Part shown: piece after piece, positions 51,493-60,920 of the stretch
Layout: each line of letters opens with the position of its first letter
Position numbering within the stretch: the first letter of the stretch is position 1
Origin: Halopseudomonas yangmingensis
Lineage (GTDB): Bacteria; Pseudomonadota; Gammaproteobacteria; Pseudomonadales; Pseudomonadaceae
Length of the DNA stretch: 64,000 bases
Reading direction: 5' to 3'
Assembly: GCF_900114825.1 (NCBI RefSeq)
Contig: NZ_FOUI01000004.1
Span: 124,001 to 188,000, forward strand
Notes under the pieces: generated by a model
The model's input: the letters and a program-made list of their open reading frames with translations, nothing else
The model's database searches: none
What the model was told of the DNA's origin: nothing
Position numbers and translations under genes: made by a program

Positions 51493-52303
51493 GACGCCGC
51501 TCTATGCCTTTTTCCACCAGAATTTTGGCGGAAATTTCCTCTACCGAGAAGTGTGTGGAATTGATGAAGGAAATGTTTTCCTTGCGGAACAGGTTTTCAA
51601 CTTCGCGTACTTCAAATTCGCATTGTGAAAAGCTGGCATAGCGGCTGTTCGGTCGCCGTTCGTTACGGATGCTGGCAAGGCGGTCAGGCTCGATGGTCAG
51701 GCCGAACAGCTTGTCCTTGAATGGGCGCAGGCTGGCAGGGAGTTGCAAGCGCTCCATGTCATCTTCGGTCAGCGGGTAATTGGCGGCGCGGATGCCGTAT
51801 TGCAACGCCATGTACAGGCAGGTCGGCGTCTTTCCGCAGCGGGACACGCCAATCAGGATGATGTCGGCATCCTTGTAGTGATGCGTACGGGCGCCATCGT
51901 CGTTGTCCATGGCGTAGTGAACGGCATCAATGCGGTCCTTGTAATGGCCGTTGTGCTGGATCGAGTGCGACTTGCCTACTGAATAGGACGAACCGTGGCC
52001 AAGCTCCTGTTCCAGCGGTGCCAGAAAAGTAGCGAAAATGTCCAGGGTGTAGCCGTTGGACTCGGCCAGTACCTCGCGAATGTCGCTGTTTACGACAGTA
52101 TCGAAGATGATTGGTCGAACCCCGTCACGCTCGGCAGCTGCATTGATTTGTTGTACCATGTCCCGCGCTTTTTCCACGGTATCCACATAGGGCCGCAGCA
52201 GTTTACTGAACTGCACGTTCTCGAACTGCGACAGCAGACTCTGGCCCAGTGTTTCGGCAGTGATGCCGGTGCCGTCGGATATGAAAAAAGCGGTGCGTTT
52301 CAT
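51485..52303 (-). CDS. ppsR: PEP synthase regulatory protein PpsR (DUF299)
   Basis: 272 residues, the bifunctional kinase/pyrophosphorylase that inactivates and reactivates PEP synthase. N-terminus [27 protein letters not shown]-loop-like [15 protein letters not shown] and C-terminal [22 protein letters not shown] are seen. ATG at 52303; a longer frame reaches 52420 without conservation. Divergent from ppsA with a 137-bp gap, the standard arrangement. Confidence 0.95.
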   Translation of the reverse strand: MKRTAFFISDGTGITAETLGQSLLSQFENVQFSKLLRPYVDTVEKARDMVQQINAAAERDGVRPIIFDTVVNSDIREVLAESNGYTLDIFATFLAPLEQELGHGSSYSVGKSHSIQHNGHYKDRIDAVHYAMDNDDGARTHHYKDADIILIGVSRCGKTPTCLYMALQYGIRAANYPLTEDDMERLQLPASLRPFKDKLFGLTIEPDRLASIRNERRPNSRYASFSQCEFEVREVENLFRKENISFINSTHFSVEEISAKILVEKGIERRLK

Positions 52304-52440
52304 CGGCGAAGCCTTAAGATGTGGTGTGTGCCCGTATACGAGCCGCACGGGCTCGTCCGGCATTGTGGCGCATTTGCGCCTGTCCGACCAGACAGTGTGC
52401 AGAGGTGCCGCCCGATTCATTGCAATACGGAGAGATCACC

Positions 52441-54810
52441 TTGCAAGAGTACGTAGTGTCATTCGAACACCTGGGTGTCGGAGATGTGGAGCGGGTAGGC
52501 GGCAAGAATGCCTCGCTGGGCGAAATGATCAGCAACCTTGCACATGCTGGCGTATCGGTTCCCGGCGGTTTTGCTACCACTGCCCAGGCCTACCGTGACT
52601 TTCTCGAGCAGAGTGGTCTCAACGAACGTATTCACGCAGCCCTCGACAGTCTGGATGTGGATGACGTCAACGCGCTGGCCCGCACTGGCGCACAGATCCG
52701 CCAGTGGGTGATGGACGCCGAGTTCTCCCCGGAGCTGGACGCAGCGATTCGTCAGGCTTTTGCCGAACTGAGCGCCGGCAACGACAATCTGGCGGTTGCC
52801 GTGCGTTCCTCGGCCACCGCCGAGGATCTGCCGGATGCCTCCTTTGCCGGTCAGCAGGAAACCTTTCTGAATATTCGTGGCGTGGACAATGTGATCCGTG
52901 CCGCCAAGGAAGTTTTCGCCTCCTTGTTCAATGATCGCGCGATTGCCTATCGCGTACATCAGGGCTTCGACCACAAGCTGGTCGCGCTGTCTGCCGGTGT
53001 ACAGCGCATGGTGCGCTCGGAAACCGGTACTGCCGGGGTGATGTTCACCCTGGACACCGAATCCGGTTTCCGTGATGTGGTGTTTATTACCGGCGCCTAT
53101 GGCTTGGGTGAAACCGTGGTGCAGGGTGCGGTCAACCCTGACGAGTTCTATGTACACAAGCCGACACTGGAAGCCGGTCGCCCGTCGATCCTGCGCCGCA
53201 ACCTCGGCAGCAAGGCGATCAAGATGGTCTATGGCGAGGAGGCCAGTGCCGGCCGCTCGGTAAAGACCGTGGATGTCGACCCGGCAGAGCGCGCGCGTTT
53301 CTGCATCAGCGATGAGGAAGTGGTCAGCCTGTCACGCCAGGCGCTGATCATCGAGAAGCACTATGGCCGGCCGATGGATATCGAGTGGGCCAAGGACGGG
53401 GATGATGGCAAGCTGTATATCGTCCAGGCCCGTCCGGAAACCGTGAAGAGCCGTGGCAACGCCAATGTGATGGAGCGCTACCTGCTCAAGGAAAAAGGCA
53501 AGGTACTGGTCGAGGGGCGTGCCATTGGTCAGCGTATCGGCTCGGGCCCGGTCAAGGTGATCCACGATGTGTCCGAGATGGACAAGGTGCAGCCCGGCGA
53601 TGTGCTGGTCTCCGACATGACCGACCCGGACTGGGAACCAATCATGAAGCGCGCCAGCGCCATCGTTACAAACCGTGGCGGGCGTACTTGCCACGCGGCG
53701 ATCATTGCCCGCGAACTGGGCATTCCGGCGGTGGTTGGCTGTGGTAATGCCACCAGCGAACTGCAGGATGGCCAGGAGGTCACGGTGTCCTGCGCCGAGG
53801 GCGATACCGGTCTGATTTATGCCGGCAAGCTGTCCTTCGATATCCGTACCAACAGCGTCGATGCCATGCCGCCGCTGCCGTTCCAGATCATGATGAACGT
53901 CGGCAACCCCGACCGCGCCTTTGATTTTGCCAACCTGCCGAATGCCGGCGTGGGTCTGGCGCGCCTCGAGTTCATCATCAATCGCATGATTGGGGTGCAC
54001 CCCAAGGCGCTGCTGAACTTTGCCGGTCTGCCGGCGGATGTGCGTGACAGCGTCGAGAAGCGCATCGCCGGATACCCCGATCCGGTCGAGTTCTATGTCG
54101 ATAAGCTGGTCGAGGGCGTCAGCACCCTGGCGGCGGCCTTCTGGCCGAAAAAGGTCATCGTGCGTCTGTCGGACTTCAAGTCCAACGAGTACGCTAACCT
54201 GATCGGCGGTCGTCTGTACGAGCCGGAAGAAGAAAACCCGATGCTCGGCTTCCGTGGCGCCTCGCGCTACATCAGTGACTCCTTCCGCGACTGCTTCGAG
54301 CTGGAATGCCGGGCGATGAAGCGGGTGCGCGACGAGATGGGTCTGACCAATGTCGAGATCATGGTGCCCTTCGTACGTACCGTTGGCGAGGCGGCTCAGG
54401 TGGTCGAATTGCTGGCAGAGAACGGCCTGAAGCGCGGTGAAAACGGCTTGCGGCTGATCATGATGTGCGAGCTGCCGGCCAATGCGCTGTTGGCCGACGA
54501 GTTCCTCGAGCACTTCGACGGCTTCTCCATCGGCTCGAATGACCTGACCCAGCTTACCCTGGGGCTGGACCGTGATTCCGGCATCATTGCCCACCTGTTC
54601 GATGAGCGGAATGCGGCGGTGAAGAAACTGCTGTCGAATGCCATTGTGGCCTGTCGCAAGGCCGGTAAGTACATTGGTATCTGTGGTCAGGGTCCGTCGG
54701 ATCACCCGGATCTGGCCAAGTGGCTGATGGAGCAGGGCATTGACAGCGTGTCGTTGAACCCCGATTCGGTGATGGATACCTGGTTCTTCCTTGCCGAAGG
54801 CCAGAAGTGA
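52441..54810 (+). CDS. ppsA: Phosphoenolpyruvate synthase
   Basis: 789 residues. The N-terminal ATP-grasp part ([32 protein letters not shown]) is followed by the swivelling phosphohistidine domain with His418 in [21 protein letters not shown]. The C-terminal PEP/pyruvate domain has [10 protein letters not shown] and [11 protein letters not shown]. It converts pyruvate and ATP to PEP, AMP and phosphate for gluconeogenesis. The TTG start at 52441 has GGAGAG eight bases upstream and gives the known N-terminus; the open frame upstream is not conserved. Confidence 0.97.
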   Translation: MQEYVVSFEHLGVGDVERVGGKNASLGEMISNLAHAGVSVPGGFATTAQAYRDFLEQSGLNERIHAALDSLDVDDVNALARTGAQIRQWVMDAEFSPELDAAIRQAFAELSAGNDNLAVAVRSSATAEDLPDASFAGQQETFLNIRGVDNVIRAAKEVFASLFNDRAIAYRVHQGFDHKLVALSAGVQRMVRSETGTAGVMFTLDTESGFRDVVFITGAYGLGETVVQGAVNPDEFYVHKPTLEAGRPSILRRNLGSKAIKMVYGEEASAGRSVKTVDVDPAERARFCISDEEVVSLSRQALIIEKHYGRPMDIEWAKDGDDGKLYIVQARPETVKSRGNANVMERYLLKEKGKVLVEGRAIGQRIGSGPVKVIHDVSEMDKVQPGDVLVSDMTDPDWEPIMKRASAIVTNRGGRTCHAAIIARELGIPAVVGCGNATSELQDGQEVTVSCAEGDTGLIYAGKLSFDIRTNSVDAMPPLPFQIMMNVGNPDRAFDFANLPNAGVGLARLEFIINRMIGVHPKALLNFAGLPADVRDSVEKRIAGYPDPVEFYVDKLVEGVSTLAAAFWPKKVIVRLSDFKSNEYANLIGGRLYEPEEENPMLGFRGASRYISDSFRDCFELECRAMKRVRDEMGLTNVEIMVPFVRTVGEAAQVVELLAENGLKRGENGLRLIMMCELPANALLADEFLEHFDGFSIGSNDLTQLTLGLDRDSGIIAHLFDERNAAVKKLLSNAIVACRKAGKYIGICGQGPSDHPDLAKWLMEQGIDSVSLNPDSVMDTWFFLAEGQK

Positions 54811-54829
54811 ACAGCACAAGGAGATTCCC

Positions 54830-55315
54830 ATGCAGCACTATGTAACCCCGGACCTGTGTGACGCCTACCCGGATGTGGCGGTGGTCGATCCGATGTTCAG
54901 CAACTTTGGCGGGCATGATTCCTTTGGCGGTCAGATCGTCACAGTGAAGTGCTTCGAGGACAACTCGGTGGTCAAACAGCAGGTCGAGCTGGATGGCCGC
55001 GGCAAGGTTATGGTGGTCGATGGCGGCGGCTCGCTGCGTCGTGCCCTGCTTGGCGATATGCTGGCCGAGAAGGCCGCGCAGAACGGCTGGGAAGGCATCA
55101 TCGTCTACGGTTGTGTGCGTGACGTTGATGTGCTGGCACAGACGCCGCTAGGTATCCAGGCGCTGGCCAGCCACCCGATGAAAACCGACAAGCGCGGTAT
55201 CGGTGATCTGAACGTGGTGGTGGCCTTTGCCGGTGTGACCTTCCGTCCGGGCGAGTATGTGTATGCCGACAACAACGGCATCATCGTCTCGGCTGAACCG
55301 CTGAGCATGCCCTGA
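54830..55315 (+). CDS. rraA: RraA family regulator of RNase E / aldolase-like protein
   Basis: 161 residues of the RraA fold ([59 protein letters not shown]). Members bind RNase E in enterobacteria or act as 4-hydroxy-4-methyl-2-oxoglutarate aldolases; Pseudomonas proteins with this text are generally the former type, but catalytic aldolase residues such as GxVRD are also present. Which role applies is open. AAGGAG lies upstream of the ATG; the gene follows ppsA by 19 bp. Confidence 0.9.
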   Translation: MQHYVTPDLCDAYPDVAVVDPMFSNFGGHDSFGGQIVTVKCFEDNSVVKQQVELDGRGKVMVVDGGGSLRRALLGDMLAEKAAQNGWEGIIVYGCVRDVDVLAQTPLGIQALASHPMKTDKRGIGDLNVVVAFAGVTFRPGEYVYADNNGIIVSAEPLSMP

Positions 55316-55340
55316 AACACTTGCTGATAGCCTTCGTGAG

Positions 55341-55367
55341 CGGCCGGATGGTGACACCATTCGGCCG
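55341..55367 (+). terminator. Hairpin terminator after rraA
   Basis: 13-base arms (55341-55353 and 55355-55367) pair with a single G:T and a one-base spacer that would open into a short loop. ATTTGCG follows. It separates ppsA-rraA from the cfrX operon. Confidence 0.65.
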
Positions 55368-55411
55368 ATTTGCGTCAGAACGCTGTATCCACTGAAACGG
55401 AGGCTGCGGTA

Positions 55412-55666
55412 ATGGACGATCCCATTGAAGCCCGTTTGCGCGAACTGTTGCGTGAACCCGGGACGCAAGACAACCTGACCAGAGACACTGATAACCGGCT
55501 GGAGCGGGTATTGCACAAGGCTCACGTGCAAGGTGGTGTGCTGGATCTGCTTAATCTGTTTACCCGCTGGGGGTGGGTGCTGGGTGAGGGCGTTTCTCGT
55601 GGTATGCGTCACAGGGAGCCACAACGGCGTAGCGAACCCTCCGATCATCCGCATGACAGCCATTGA
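55412..55666 (+). CDS. cfrX: CfrX-like small protein
   Basis: 84 residues, hydrophilic, with a helical stretch DPIEARLRELLREPGTQDNLTRDTDNRLERVLHKAHVQGGVLDLLNLFTRWGWVLGEG. In pseudomonads a small protein of this type (cfrX) is encoded immediately before cmpX in the cfrX-cmpX-sigX-oprF cluster; I name it by position and size. Function unknown. The start at 55412 has CGGAGG upstream. Confidence 0.75.
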   Translation: MDDPIEARLRELLREPGTQDNLTRDTDNRLERVLHKAHVQGGVLDLLNLFTRWGWVLGEGVSRGMRHREPQRRSEPSDHPHDSH

Positions 55667-55676
55667 GTGAATCGAT

Positions 55677-56498
55677 ATGGAACTGAATAGCTGGGGACAA
55701 AGCTTTATCAATGCGATGACCACCCTGTGGTCAAAAATTGCTTCTTTCATACCCGATCTGCTGGCAGCGCTGTTTATTGTGCTGCTGGGCTTTGTCATTG
55801 CCCGCGTGCTTGATGCGGTACTCGGTAAGGGGCTGGCCAAGCTGGGGCTGGATCGGTTGATGGCTGGCGCTGGTGTTACCCGGCTGCTGGCCAGAATCGG
55901 TATACGTATGCCGGTGTCGGCACTGGTTGGCAAGATCATCTACTGGTTTGTTGTGCTGACCTTTGTTGTGTCCGCTGCCGAGACCCTCGGGCTCGGGCGG
56001 GTTTCCGCAACGCTGGATGCCTTTACCCTGTATTTGCCCAAGGTGTTTGGCGCGGCGCTGATCCTGCTGGCCGGCTTGCTTTTGTCGCATCTGGCGAACG
56101 GGGTGGTCAAGGGTGCAGCCGAAGGCATGGGGATCGACTATGCCGCCGGTGTCGGGCGCTTTGTGCAGGGCTTGCTGGTCATCATCACGGTATCGCTGGT
56201 GATTGGCCAGTTGCAGATTGAAACTGCACTGCTGAATACCGTGATTGCCATTGTACTGGTGTCCTTTGGCGCGGCGGCGGCATTGGCGCTCGGGCTTGGT
56301 AGCCGCGAACTGGTCGCGGAAATCATTGCCGGTGTCTATGTGCGGGAGATCTACACAGTCGGCGATCGCATCCGTGTTGATGAGCTGGAAGGAGTGATCG
56401 AGGAGATCGGCACGGTCAAGACCCAGTTGCTTACCGACGAAGGCCAGATTGTCTCGGTATCCAATCGCAGCCTGATTAACCGGCAGGTGTCACGCTGA
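55677..56498 (+). CDS. cmpX: CmpX, MscS-like small-conductance channel protein
   Basis: 273 residues with about five membrane helices (about 20-42, 70-90, 105-130, 155-178, 180-205). A MscS-like beta domain follows, with ALALGLGSRELVAEIIAGVYVREIYTVGDRIRVDELEGVIEEIGTVKTQLL and ending in NRSLINRQVSR. The helix before it (GAAAALALGLGSRELVAEII) is the Gly/Ala-rich pore-helix type of MscS. It is located directly upstream of sigX, as in P. aeruginosa, where it affects SigX activity. Confidence 0.9.
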   Translation: MELNSWGQSFINAMTTLWSKIASFIPDLLAALFIVLLGFVIARVLDAVLGKGLAKLGLDRLMAGAGVTRLLARIGIRMPVSALVGKIIYWFVVLTFVVSAAETLGLGRVSATLDAFTLYLPKVFGAALILLAGLLLSHLANGVVKGAAEGMGIDYAAGVGRFVQGLLVIITVSLVIGQLQIETALLNTVIAIVLVSFGAAAALALGLGSRELVAEIIAGVYVREIYTVGDRIRVDELEGVIEEIGTVKTQLLTDEGQIVSVSNRSLINRQVSR

Positions 56499-56522
56499 AG
56501 AGCGTGGCACCAGGTAACTCCA

Positions 56523-57113
56523 GTGTCCGAATCGGCCCTCACACGCAATCGCTATAATCCCCGCGAGCTCAGTGATGAGGAGCTCGTGGAGCGGGCGCGC
56601 CATGAATTACTGCACACCACGCTGGCCTACGAGGAGCTGATGCGGCGCTATCAGCGTACCTTGTTCAATGTGTGTGCACGATATCTGGGTAATGAGCGAG
56701 ATGCCGACGATGTAACCCAGGAAGTCATGCTGAAAGTTCTGCACGGTCTTCGTAACTTCGAGGGCAAGTCACGTTTCAAGACCTGGCTGTACAGCATCAC
56801 CTATAATGAGTGTATTACCCAGTATCGCAAGGAGAAGCGCAAACGGCGCCTGCTGGATGCGCTGTCGCTTGATCCACAGGAAGAGGTTGTACAGCCCCGA
56901 GAGTCGATACCCGCGGCCAGCAAGGGGCTGGATGCTCTGCTGGTTAACGTGAATCCGATTGACCGGGAAATTCTGGTACTGCGCTTTGTGGCGGAGTTGG
57001 AGTTTCAGGAAATTGCAGAGATTATGCATTTGGGGCTAAGCGCCACCAAAATGCGCTACAAACGTGCGCTTGATAAACTTCGCGACCAATTGGGCAACCC
57101 TTTTAGTGAATAG
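56523..57113 (+). CDS. sigX: ECF sigma factor SigX
   Basis: 196 residues. Region 2 (about 18-100) reads LSDEELVERARHELLHTTLAYEELMRRYQRTLFN and DADDVTQEVMLKVLHGLRNFEGKSRFKTWLYSI; region 4 (about 140-190) reads VNPIDREILVLRFVAELEFQEIAEIMHLGLSATKMRYKRALDKLR. SigX controls oprF, lipid and envelope genes in P. aeruginosa. No anti-sigma gene adjoins it, in line with that system. The GTG start is 24 bp after cmpX. Confidence 0.93.
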   Translation: MSESALTRNRYNPRELSDEELVERARHELLHTTLAYEELMRRYQRTLFNVCARYLGNERDADDVTQEVMLKVLHGLRNFEGKSRFKTWLYSITYNECITQYRKEKRKRRLLDALSLDPQEEVVQPRESIPAASKGLDALLVNVNPIDREILVLRFVAELEFQEIAEIMHLGLSATKMRYKRALDKLRDQLGNPFSE

Positions 57114-57115
57114 TT

Positions 57116-57145
57116 TTGTTGCGCTTGTTAAATTTTTGCTATAAT
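57116..57145 (+). promoter_or_regulatory. Sigma70 promoter for oprF
   Basis: TTGTTG (57116-57121) and a perfect TATAAT (57140-57145) are 18 bp apart, immediately after the sigX stop. Transcription from here would give a leader of about 48 bases before the oprF ATG. A SigX-dependent promoter may also exist, but I could not find its elements with confidence. Confidence 0.7.
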
Positions 57146-57199
57146 GAACGCCGAGTTACAGGTGTAACCACCATCCTTATGGATAATATGGGGAATTAT

Positions 57200-58180
57200 A
57201 TGAAACTGAAAAACACTGTGGGTCTCGTTGTTGGTGCTGCCCTGGCAGCCTCCACCATGCCTGTCATGGCTCAGACTGCCGGCAGCGTCGAAGTTGAAGC
57301 CTTTGCCAAGCGCTACTTCACCGACAGCTTCCGTGACCTGAACGACGGCGCCCTGGTGGGCGGCGCTATTGGTTATTACCTGACCGATGACGTGCTGTTG
57401 AATGTTGGCCTGGGTACTTACCGTAACCTGCGCACCGAAGAGCGCTTTGGCGCTGACAACAAGCGTGAAGATATCGACGGTCGTCTGTCGCACGTTGAAG
57501 CTGTATATCACTTCGGTGAAGGTAATTTCCGTCCGTACGTTTCCGGTGGCCTGGCTCACCAGGAGCTGGATCAGGTTGGCAAGAGCAACCGTGATCGCAC
57601 CACCATGGCGCTGGCCGGTTTCGGTGTGAAGAACTACCTGAACGAGAACTTCTTCCTGAAGGCCGGTGTTGACGTAGCTTACGGTTTCGACCACAGCAAC
57701 ACTGAGTGGATGGCTGGCGTAGGCCTGGGCCTGAACTTTGGTGGCAAGGCTGCTCCGGCTGCCGAGCCTGCACCGGCTCCGGTTGTTGCTCCGGCACCGG
57801 CTCCCCAGCCTGAGCCGCAGATGCAGGCTGTTCGCGTTGAGCTGGATGTGAAGTTCGATTTCGATCGTGACAGCATCCGCCCTGAGTTCCGTCAGGACAT
57901 CCAGAGCCTGGCTGAGTTCATGAAGACCTATCCGTCGGTCACCACCACTGTTGAAGGTCACACTGACTCCGTCGGTTCTGACGTATACAACCAGCGTCTG
58001 TCCGAGCGTCGTGCCAACGCTGTGCGTCAGGCTCTGATTGCTGAAGGTGTTGACGCTTCCCGTGTCAGCGCTGTTGGTCATGGCGAAGCTCGCCCGATCG
58101 CAGACAACGCTACTGACGCCGGTCGCGCCATGAACCGCCGTGTTGAAGCGGAAGTTGAAGCCAAGGTTCAGGTTCGCTGA
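57200..58180 (+). CDS. oprF: Major outer membrane porin OprF
   Basis: 326 residues. Signal peptide 1-25 (cleavage after VMAQ region), an eight-stranded beta barrel (about 26-180), a Pro/Ala-rich hinge (184-207) and an OmpA-type peptidoglycan-binding domain (208-326) with VKFDFDRDSIRPEF and VEGHTDSVGSDVYNQRLSERRANAV. It has no cysteine, whereas P. aeruginosa OprF carries four, and is about 24 residues shorter. The ATG at 57200 has GGGGAAT upstream. A strong bidirectional terminator follows. Confidence 0.96.
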   Translation: MKLKNTVGLVVGAALAASTMPVMAQTAGSVEVEAFAKRYFTDSFRDLNDGALVGGAIGYYLTDDVLLNVGLGTYRNLRTEERFGADNKREDIDGRLSHVEAVYHFGEGNFRPYVSGGLAHQELDQVGKSNRDRTTMALAGFGVKNYLNENFFLKAGVDVAYGFDHSNTEWMAGVGLGLNFGGKAAPAAEPAPAPVVAPAPAPQPEPQMQAVRVELDVKFDFDRDSIRPEFRQDIQSLAEFMKTYPSVTTTVEGHTDSVGSDVYNQRLSERRANAVRQALIAEGVDASRVSAVGHGEARPIADNATDAGRAMNRRVEAEVEAKVQVR

Positions 58181-58195
58181 TACCTTGCTTTGAAT

Positions 58196-58226
58196 AAAAA
58201 AGCCGGCCCAATGGGCCGGCTTTTTT
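58196..58226. terminator. Bidirectional terminator between oprF and the thioesterase gene
   Basis: AGCCGGCCC (58201-58209) and GGGCCGGCT (58213-58221) form a 9-bp stem. An A-run precedes and a T-run follows, so it can end transcription of both oprF (plus) and the convergent thioesterase gene (minus). Confidence 0.93.
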
Positions 58227-58254
58227 GTGTCCTTAAAAGCGCTAATTCCAGTTT

Positions 58255-58701
58255 TCAGTGCTCAATGTTGTTGACGCCGGGGAAGCGAACACGAAAGTCA
58301 TCGGGCATGGGGGCAACCTTGCTGGTAGTAAAGTCGTAGAAAACGAATCCTGATTTCGCCAGTGCAACCAGTTCGCCGCTGTCAGCCTTGCTGATACGGA
58401 AAATAATATCCCCGCCATAACGGTTCAAATCCATCAGGCCGACTTCGAACACCAGTTTGTCACGGGCAAAGGCTTCCTGTTTGTAGGTGGTTGCCAGGTC
58501 GGTGACTATGATGCCTGTGTCGTTCACGCTTACTTCTTCAATGCCAAACTGGTAAAGAAAACGTGCGCGGGCTTCTGAAATCATCGAAATCATCGAGTCG
58601 TTGGCCAGATGACGACCGGCGTTGATGTCGGTGATGCGGACGGTAAGCTGGGTAGTGAAGTAGAACTGGTCTTCCGGGAAGACAAGGTTTAGACGAGCCA
58701 T
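58255..58701 (-). CDS. Hotdog-fold acyl-CoA thioesterase
   Basis: 148 residues of the 4HBT type: TVRITDINAGRHLANDSMISMISEARARFLYQFG, then VTDLATTYKQEAFARDKLVFEVGLMDL. The helix with NAGRHLAND carries the usual catalytic Asp region. Likely a YbgC/FadM-type thioesterase for medium or long acyl-CoA; the exact substrate is not visible. Convergent with oprF. Confidence 0.85.
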   Translation of the reverse strand: MARLNLVFPEDQFYFTTQLTVRITDINAGRHLANDSMISMISEARARFLYQFGIEEVSVNDTGIIVTDLATTYKQEAFARDKLVFEVGLMDLNRYGGDIIFRISKADSGELVALAKSGFVFYDFTTSKVAPMPDDFRVRFPGVNNIEH

Positions 58702-58834
58702 GCGAAATCGGAACCTGTAATCGTAAGCCTGGCAGGCGTTGCCGTACTGCCGGCCTGCGGGGTGTTTGGGCAGGGCGCATTGTACGCCAGTCCGCTGTAT
58801 TTCTCATGCCTGCCGACAGAAAAACCCTTACATG

Positions 58835-58860
58835 AAAAAGGCCGCCCGAGGGCGGCCTTT
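58835..58860 (-). terminator. Terminator after aceA
   Basis: On the minus strand a GGCCGCCC/GGGCGGCC stem with a two-base loop is followed by a run of T residues (AAAAA on the plus strand, 58835-58839). It ends the aceA transcript 29 bases after its stop. Confidence 0.85.
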
Positions 58861-58888
58861 CCGGTAACACCTGTGAATCAGTCAGCTA

Positions 58889-60484
58889 TCAGCCGAACTG
58901 GTTCATGGTGTTGTCCTTGCCACTTGCCTTCAGCGCGGCTTCGCCGGCGAAGTATTCCTTGTGGTTGTCGCCGATGTCGGAACCAGCCATGTTCTGGTGC
59001 TTGACGCAGGCGATACCTTGACGGATTTCCTGGCGCTGAACACCCTTCACGTAGGCCAGCATGCCCTGGTCGGCAAAGTAGCCCTTGGCCAGGTTGTCGG
59101 TCGACAGTGCGGCAGTGTGGTAGGTCGGCAGGGTGATCAGGTGGTGGAAGATGCCGGCATGGGCCGAACCGTCACGCTGGAAGGTGCGGATCTTCTCGTC
59201 AGCAACCTGAGCCAGTTCGCTGTCGTCGTAGTCGACGCTCATCAGGTTGGCGCGGTCGTAGGCAGAAACATCCTTGCCTTCGGCGACCATGGCATCAAAC
59301 ACCTGCTGACGGAAGTTCAGGGTCCAGTTGAACGACGGGCTGTTGTTGTACACCAGCTTGGCGTTCGGGATGACCTCGCGGATGCGGTCAACCATGGCCT
59401 TGATCTGGCCAACGTGCGGCTTCTCGGTTTCGATCCACAGCAGGTCAGCGCCGTTTTGCAGGCTGGTGATGCAGTCCAGTACGCAGCGGTCTTCGCCAGT
59501 GCCAGCGCGGAACTGGAACAGGTTGGACGGCAGACGCTTGGGACGCAGCAGCTTGCCTTCACGGTTCAGAATCACATCACCGTTGCTCAGGTCGGCAGGG
59601 GAGACTTCTTCGCAATCCAGGAAGGAGTTGTACAGGTCACCCAGGTCGCCAGGCTCATTGGTTACAGCGATTTGCTTGGTCAGACCAGCGCCCAGGGAGT
59701 CAGTACGGGCAACGATGACGCCGTTGTCGATACCCAGCTCAAGGAAGGCGTAACGAACGGCAGCGATCTTGGCCAGGAAGTCGGCATGCGGAACGGTTAC
59801 CTTGCCATCCTGGTGACCACACTGCTTCTCGTCGGATACCTGGTTTTCGATCTGGATGCAGCAAGCGCCTGCTTCGATCATGCGCTTGGCCAGCAGGTAG
59901 GTAGCTTCCGGGTTGCCGAAGCCGGCGTCGATGTCGGCGATGATCGGTACGATGTGGGTTTCGTAGTTGTCGATCTGATTCTGGATTTCAGCAGCCTTGG
60001 CGGTATCGCCAGCTTCGCGAGCGGCGTCCAGAGCAGTGAACAGCAGATCCAGTTCACGGCTGTCAGCCTGACGCAGGAAGGTGTACAGCTCTTCGATCAG
60101 GTCGGAAACAGCGGTCTTCTCGTGCATCGACTGGTCGGGCAGCGGGCCGAAGTCGGAACGCAGGGCCGCAACCATCCAGCCGGACAGGTACAGGTAACGC
60201 TTGTTGGTGGTCTTCAGGTGCTTCTTGATCGAGATCAGCTTCTGCTGACCGATGAAGCCGTGCCAGCAACCCAGCGACTGGGTGTATACAGAGGAGTCGG
60301 CGTCGTACTCAGCCATGTCCTTGCGCATGATGTCGGCAGTGTACTGAGCGATTTCCAGGCCGGTCTTGAAGCGGTTCTGGGCGCGCATACGGGCGACGGA
60401 TTCCGGGTTGATGGCGCTCCAGCTGCTGCCATATTGCTCTTTCAGTGCGGCAACTGCTTTGATGTCGTTTTGGTAAGCTGACAT
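58889..60484 (-). CDS. aceA: Isocitrate lyase (long form)
   Basis: 531 residues, matching the pseudomonad long-form enzyme rather than the 434-residue E. coli type. SLGCWHGFIGQQKLISIKKH near the start, ADIDAGFGNPEATYLLAKRMIEAGACCIQIENQVSDEKQCGHQDGK with the active-site KQCGH (classical KKCGH), and PSFNWTLNF are seen. It cleaves isocitrate to glyoxylate and succinate for the glyoxylate shunt. AAGGATTG lies upstream of the ATG. A 436-bp upstream gap probably carries its regulation. Confidence 0.96.
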   Translation of the reverse strand: MSAYQNDIKAVAALKEQYGSSWSAINPESVARMRAQNRFKTGLEIAQYTADIMRKDMAEYDADSSVYTQSLGCWHGFIGQQKLISIKKHLKTTNKRYLYLSGWMVAALRSDFGPLPDQSMHEKTAVSDLIEELYTFLRQADSRELDLLFTALDAAREAGDTAKAAEIQNQIDNYETHIVPIIADIDAGFGNPEATYLLAKRMIEAGACCIQIENQVSDEKQCGHQDGKVTVPHADFLAKIAAVRYAFLELGIDNGVIVARTDSLGAGLTKQIAVTNEPGDLGDLYNSFLDCEEVSPADLSNGDVILNREGKLLRPKRLPSNLFQFRAGTGEDRCVLDCITSLQNGADLLWIETEKPHVGQIKAMVDRIREVIPNAKLVYNNSPSFNWTLNFRQQVFDAMVAEGKDVSAYDRANLMSVDYDDSELAQVADEKIRTFQRDGSAHAGIFHHLITLPTYHTAALSTDNLAKGYFADQGMLAYVKGVQRQEIRQGIACVKHQNMAGSDIGDNHKEYFAGEAALKASGKDNTMNQFG

Positions 60485-60920
60485 GGTCAATCCTTCAAGG
60501 TTTGCGTTTGGTTGAGCACGATTCGTGGCCCTGATCCCGTGGCGCGGACTAGGCCCTGATGGCTGATGTGAAGGTGACAACTGGAGAACGCAGACCGTTC
60601 AGAAGGGGGGCTGTGACGAACAGGTGATGACTGTGCCACCGGCTGGTCGCTGTCGACCGGGTGCCGGGCTGGCTGAACCCGTCATGCAGGCTGATACGTT
60701 TGAATCGCTTCCCCGTCCCTCAGGACAACTTTCGTTCCAGTCGCCACCTTGTCAAACCGCCTTCTGGGCTGTCGAGACACGCATCGGTCCTTTGGTTTCG
60801 GAGCCGATCCGGAGGTTCATAGGAGCCTCTGGTATGCGGGAGCGGGGCAATGATGGGCCGAGTTGCGTCGGAAGTCAATTGCATGTAGTGGTTTTTTTCT
60901 CTGACTACAGGCCGCGAGCC
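60485..60920. other. Noncoding region upstream of aceA
   Basis: A 436-bp gene-free stretch. On the minus strand (toward aceA) a TTGACA lies at 60750-60755, but the -10 at the right spacing is poor (AAAGTT, 60727-60732), so I give it low weight. I see no tRNA, riboswitch pattern or strong terminator. A TGTAGT/ACTACA inverted repeat with a T-run (about 60884-60909) lies just after the secretin-like gene and may act as its terminator. Confidence 0.4.

Noticed and set aside
60884..60909. A TGTAGT...ACTACA inverted repeat resembling the IS3 terminus
   Set aside because: Only eight bases of similarity and no second end or transposase nearby, so chance or a terminator is more likely.
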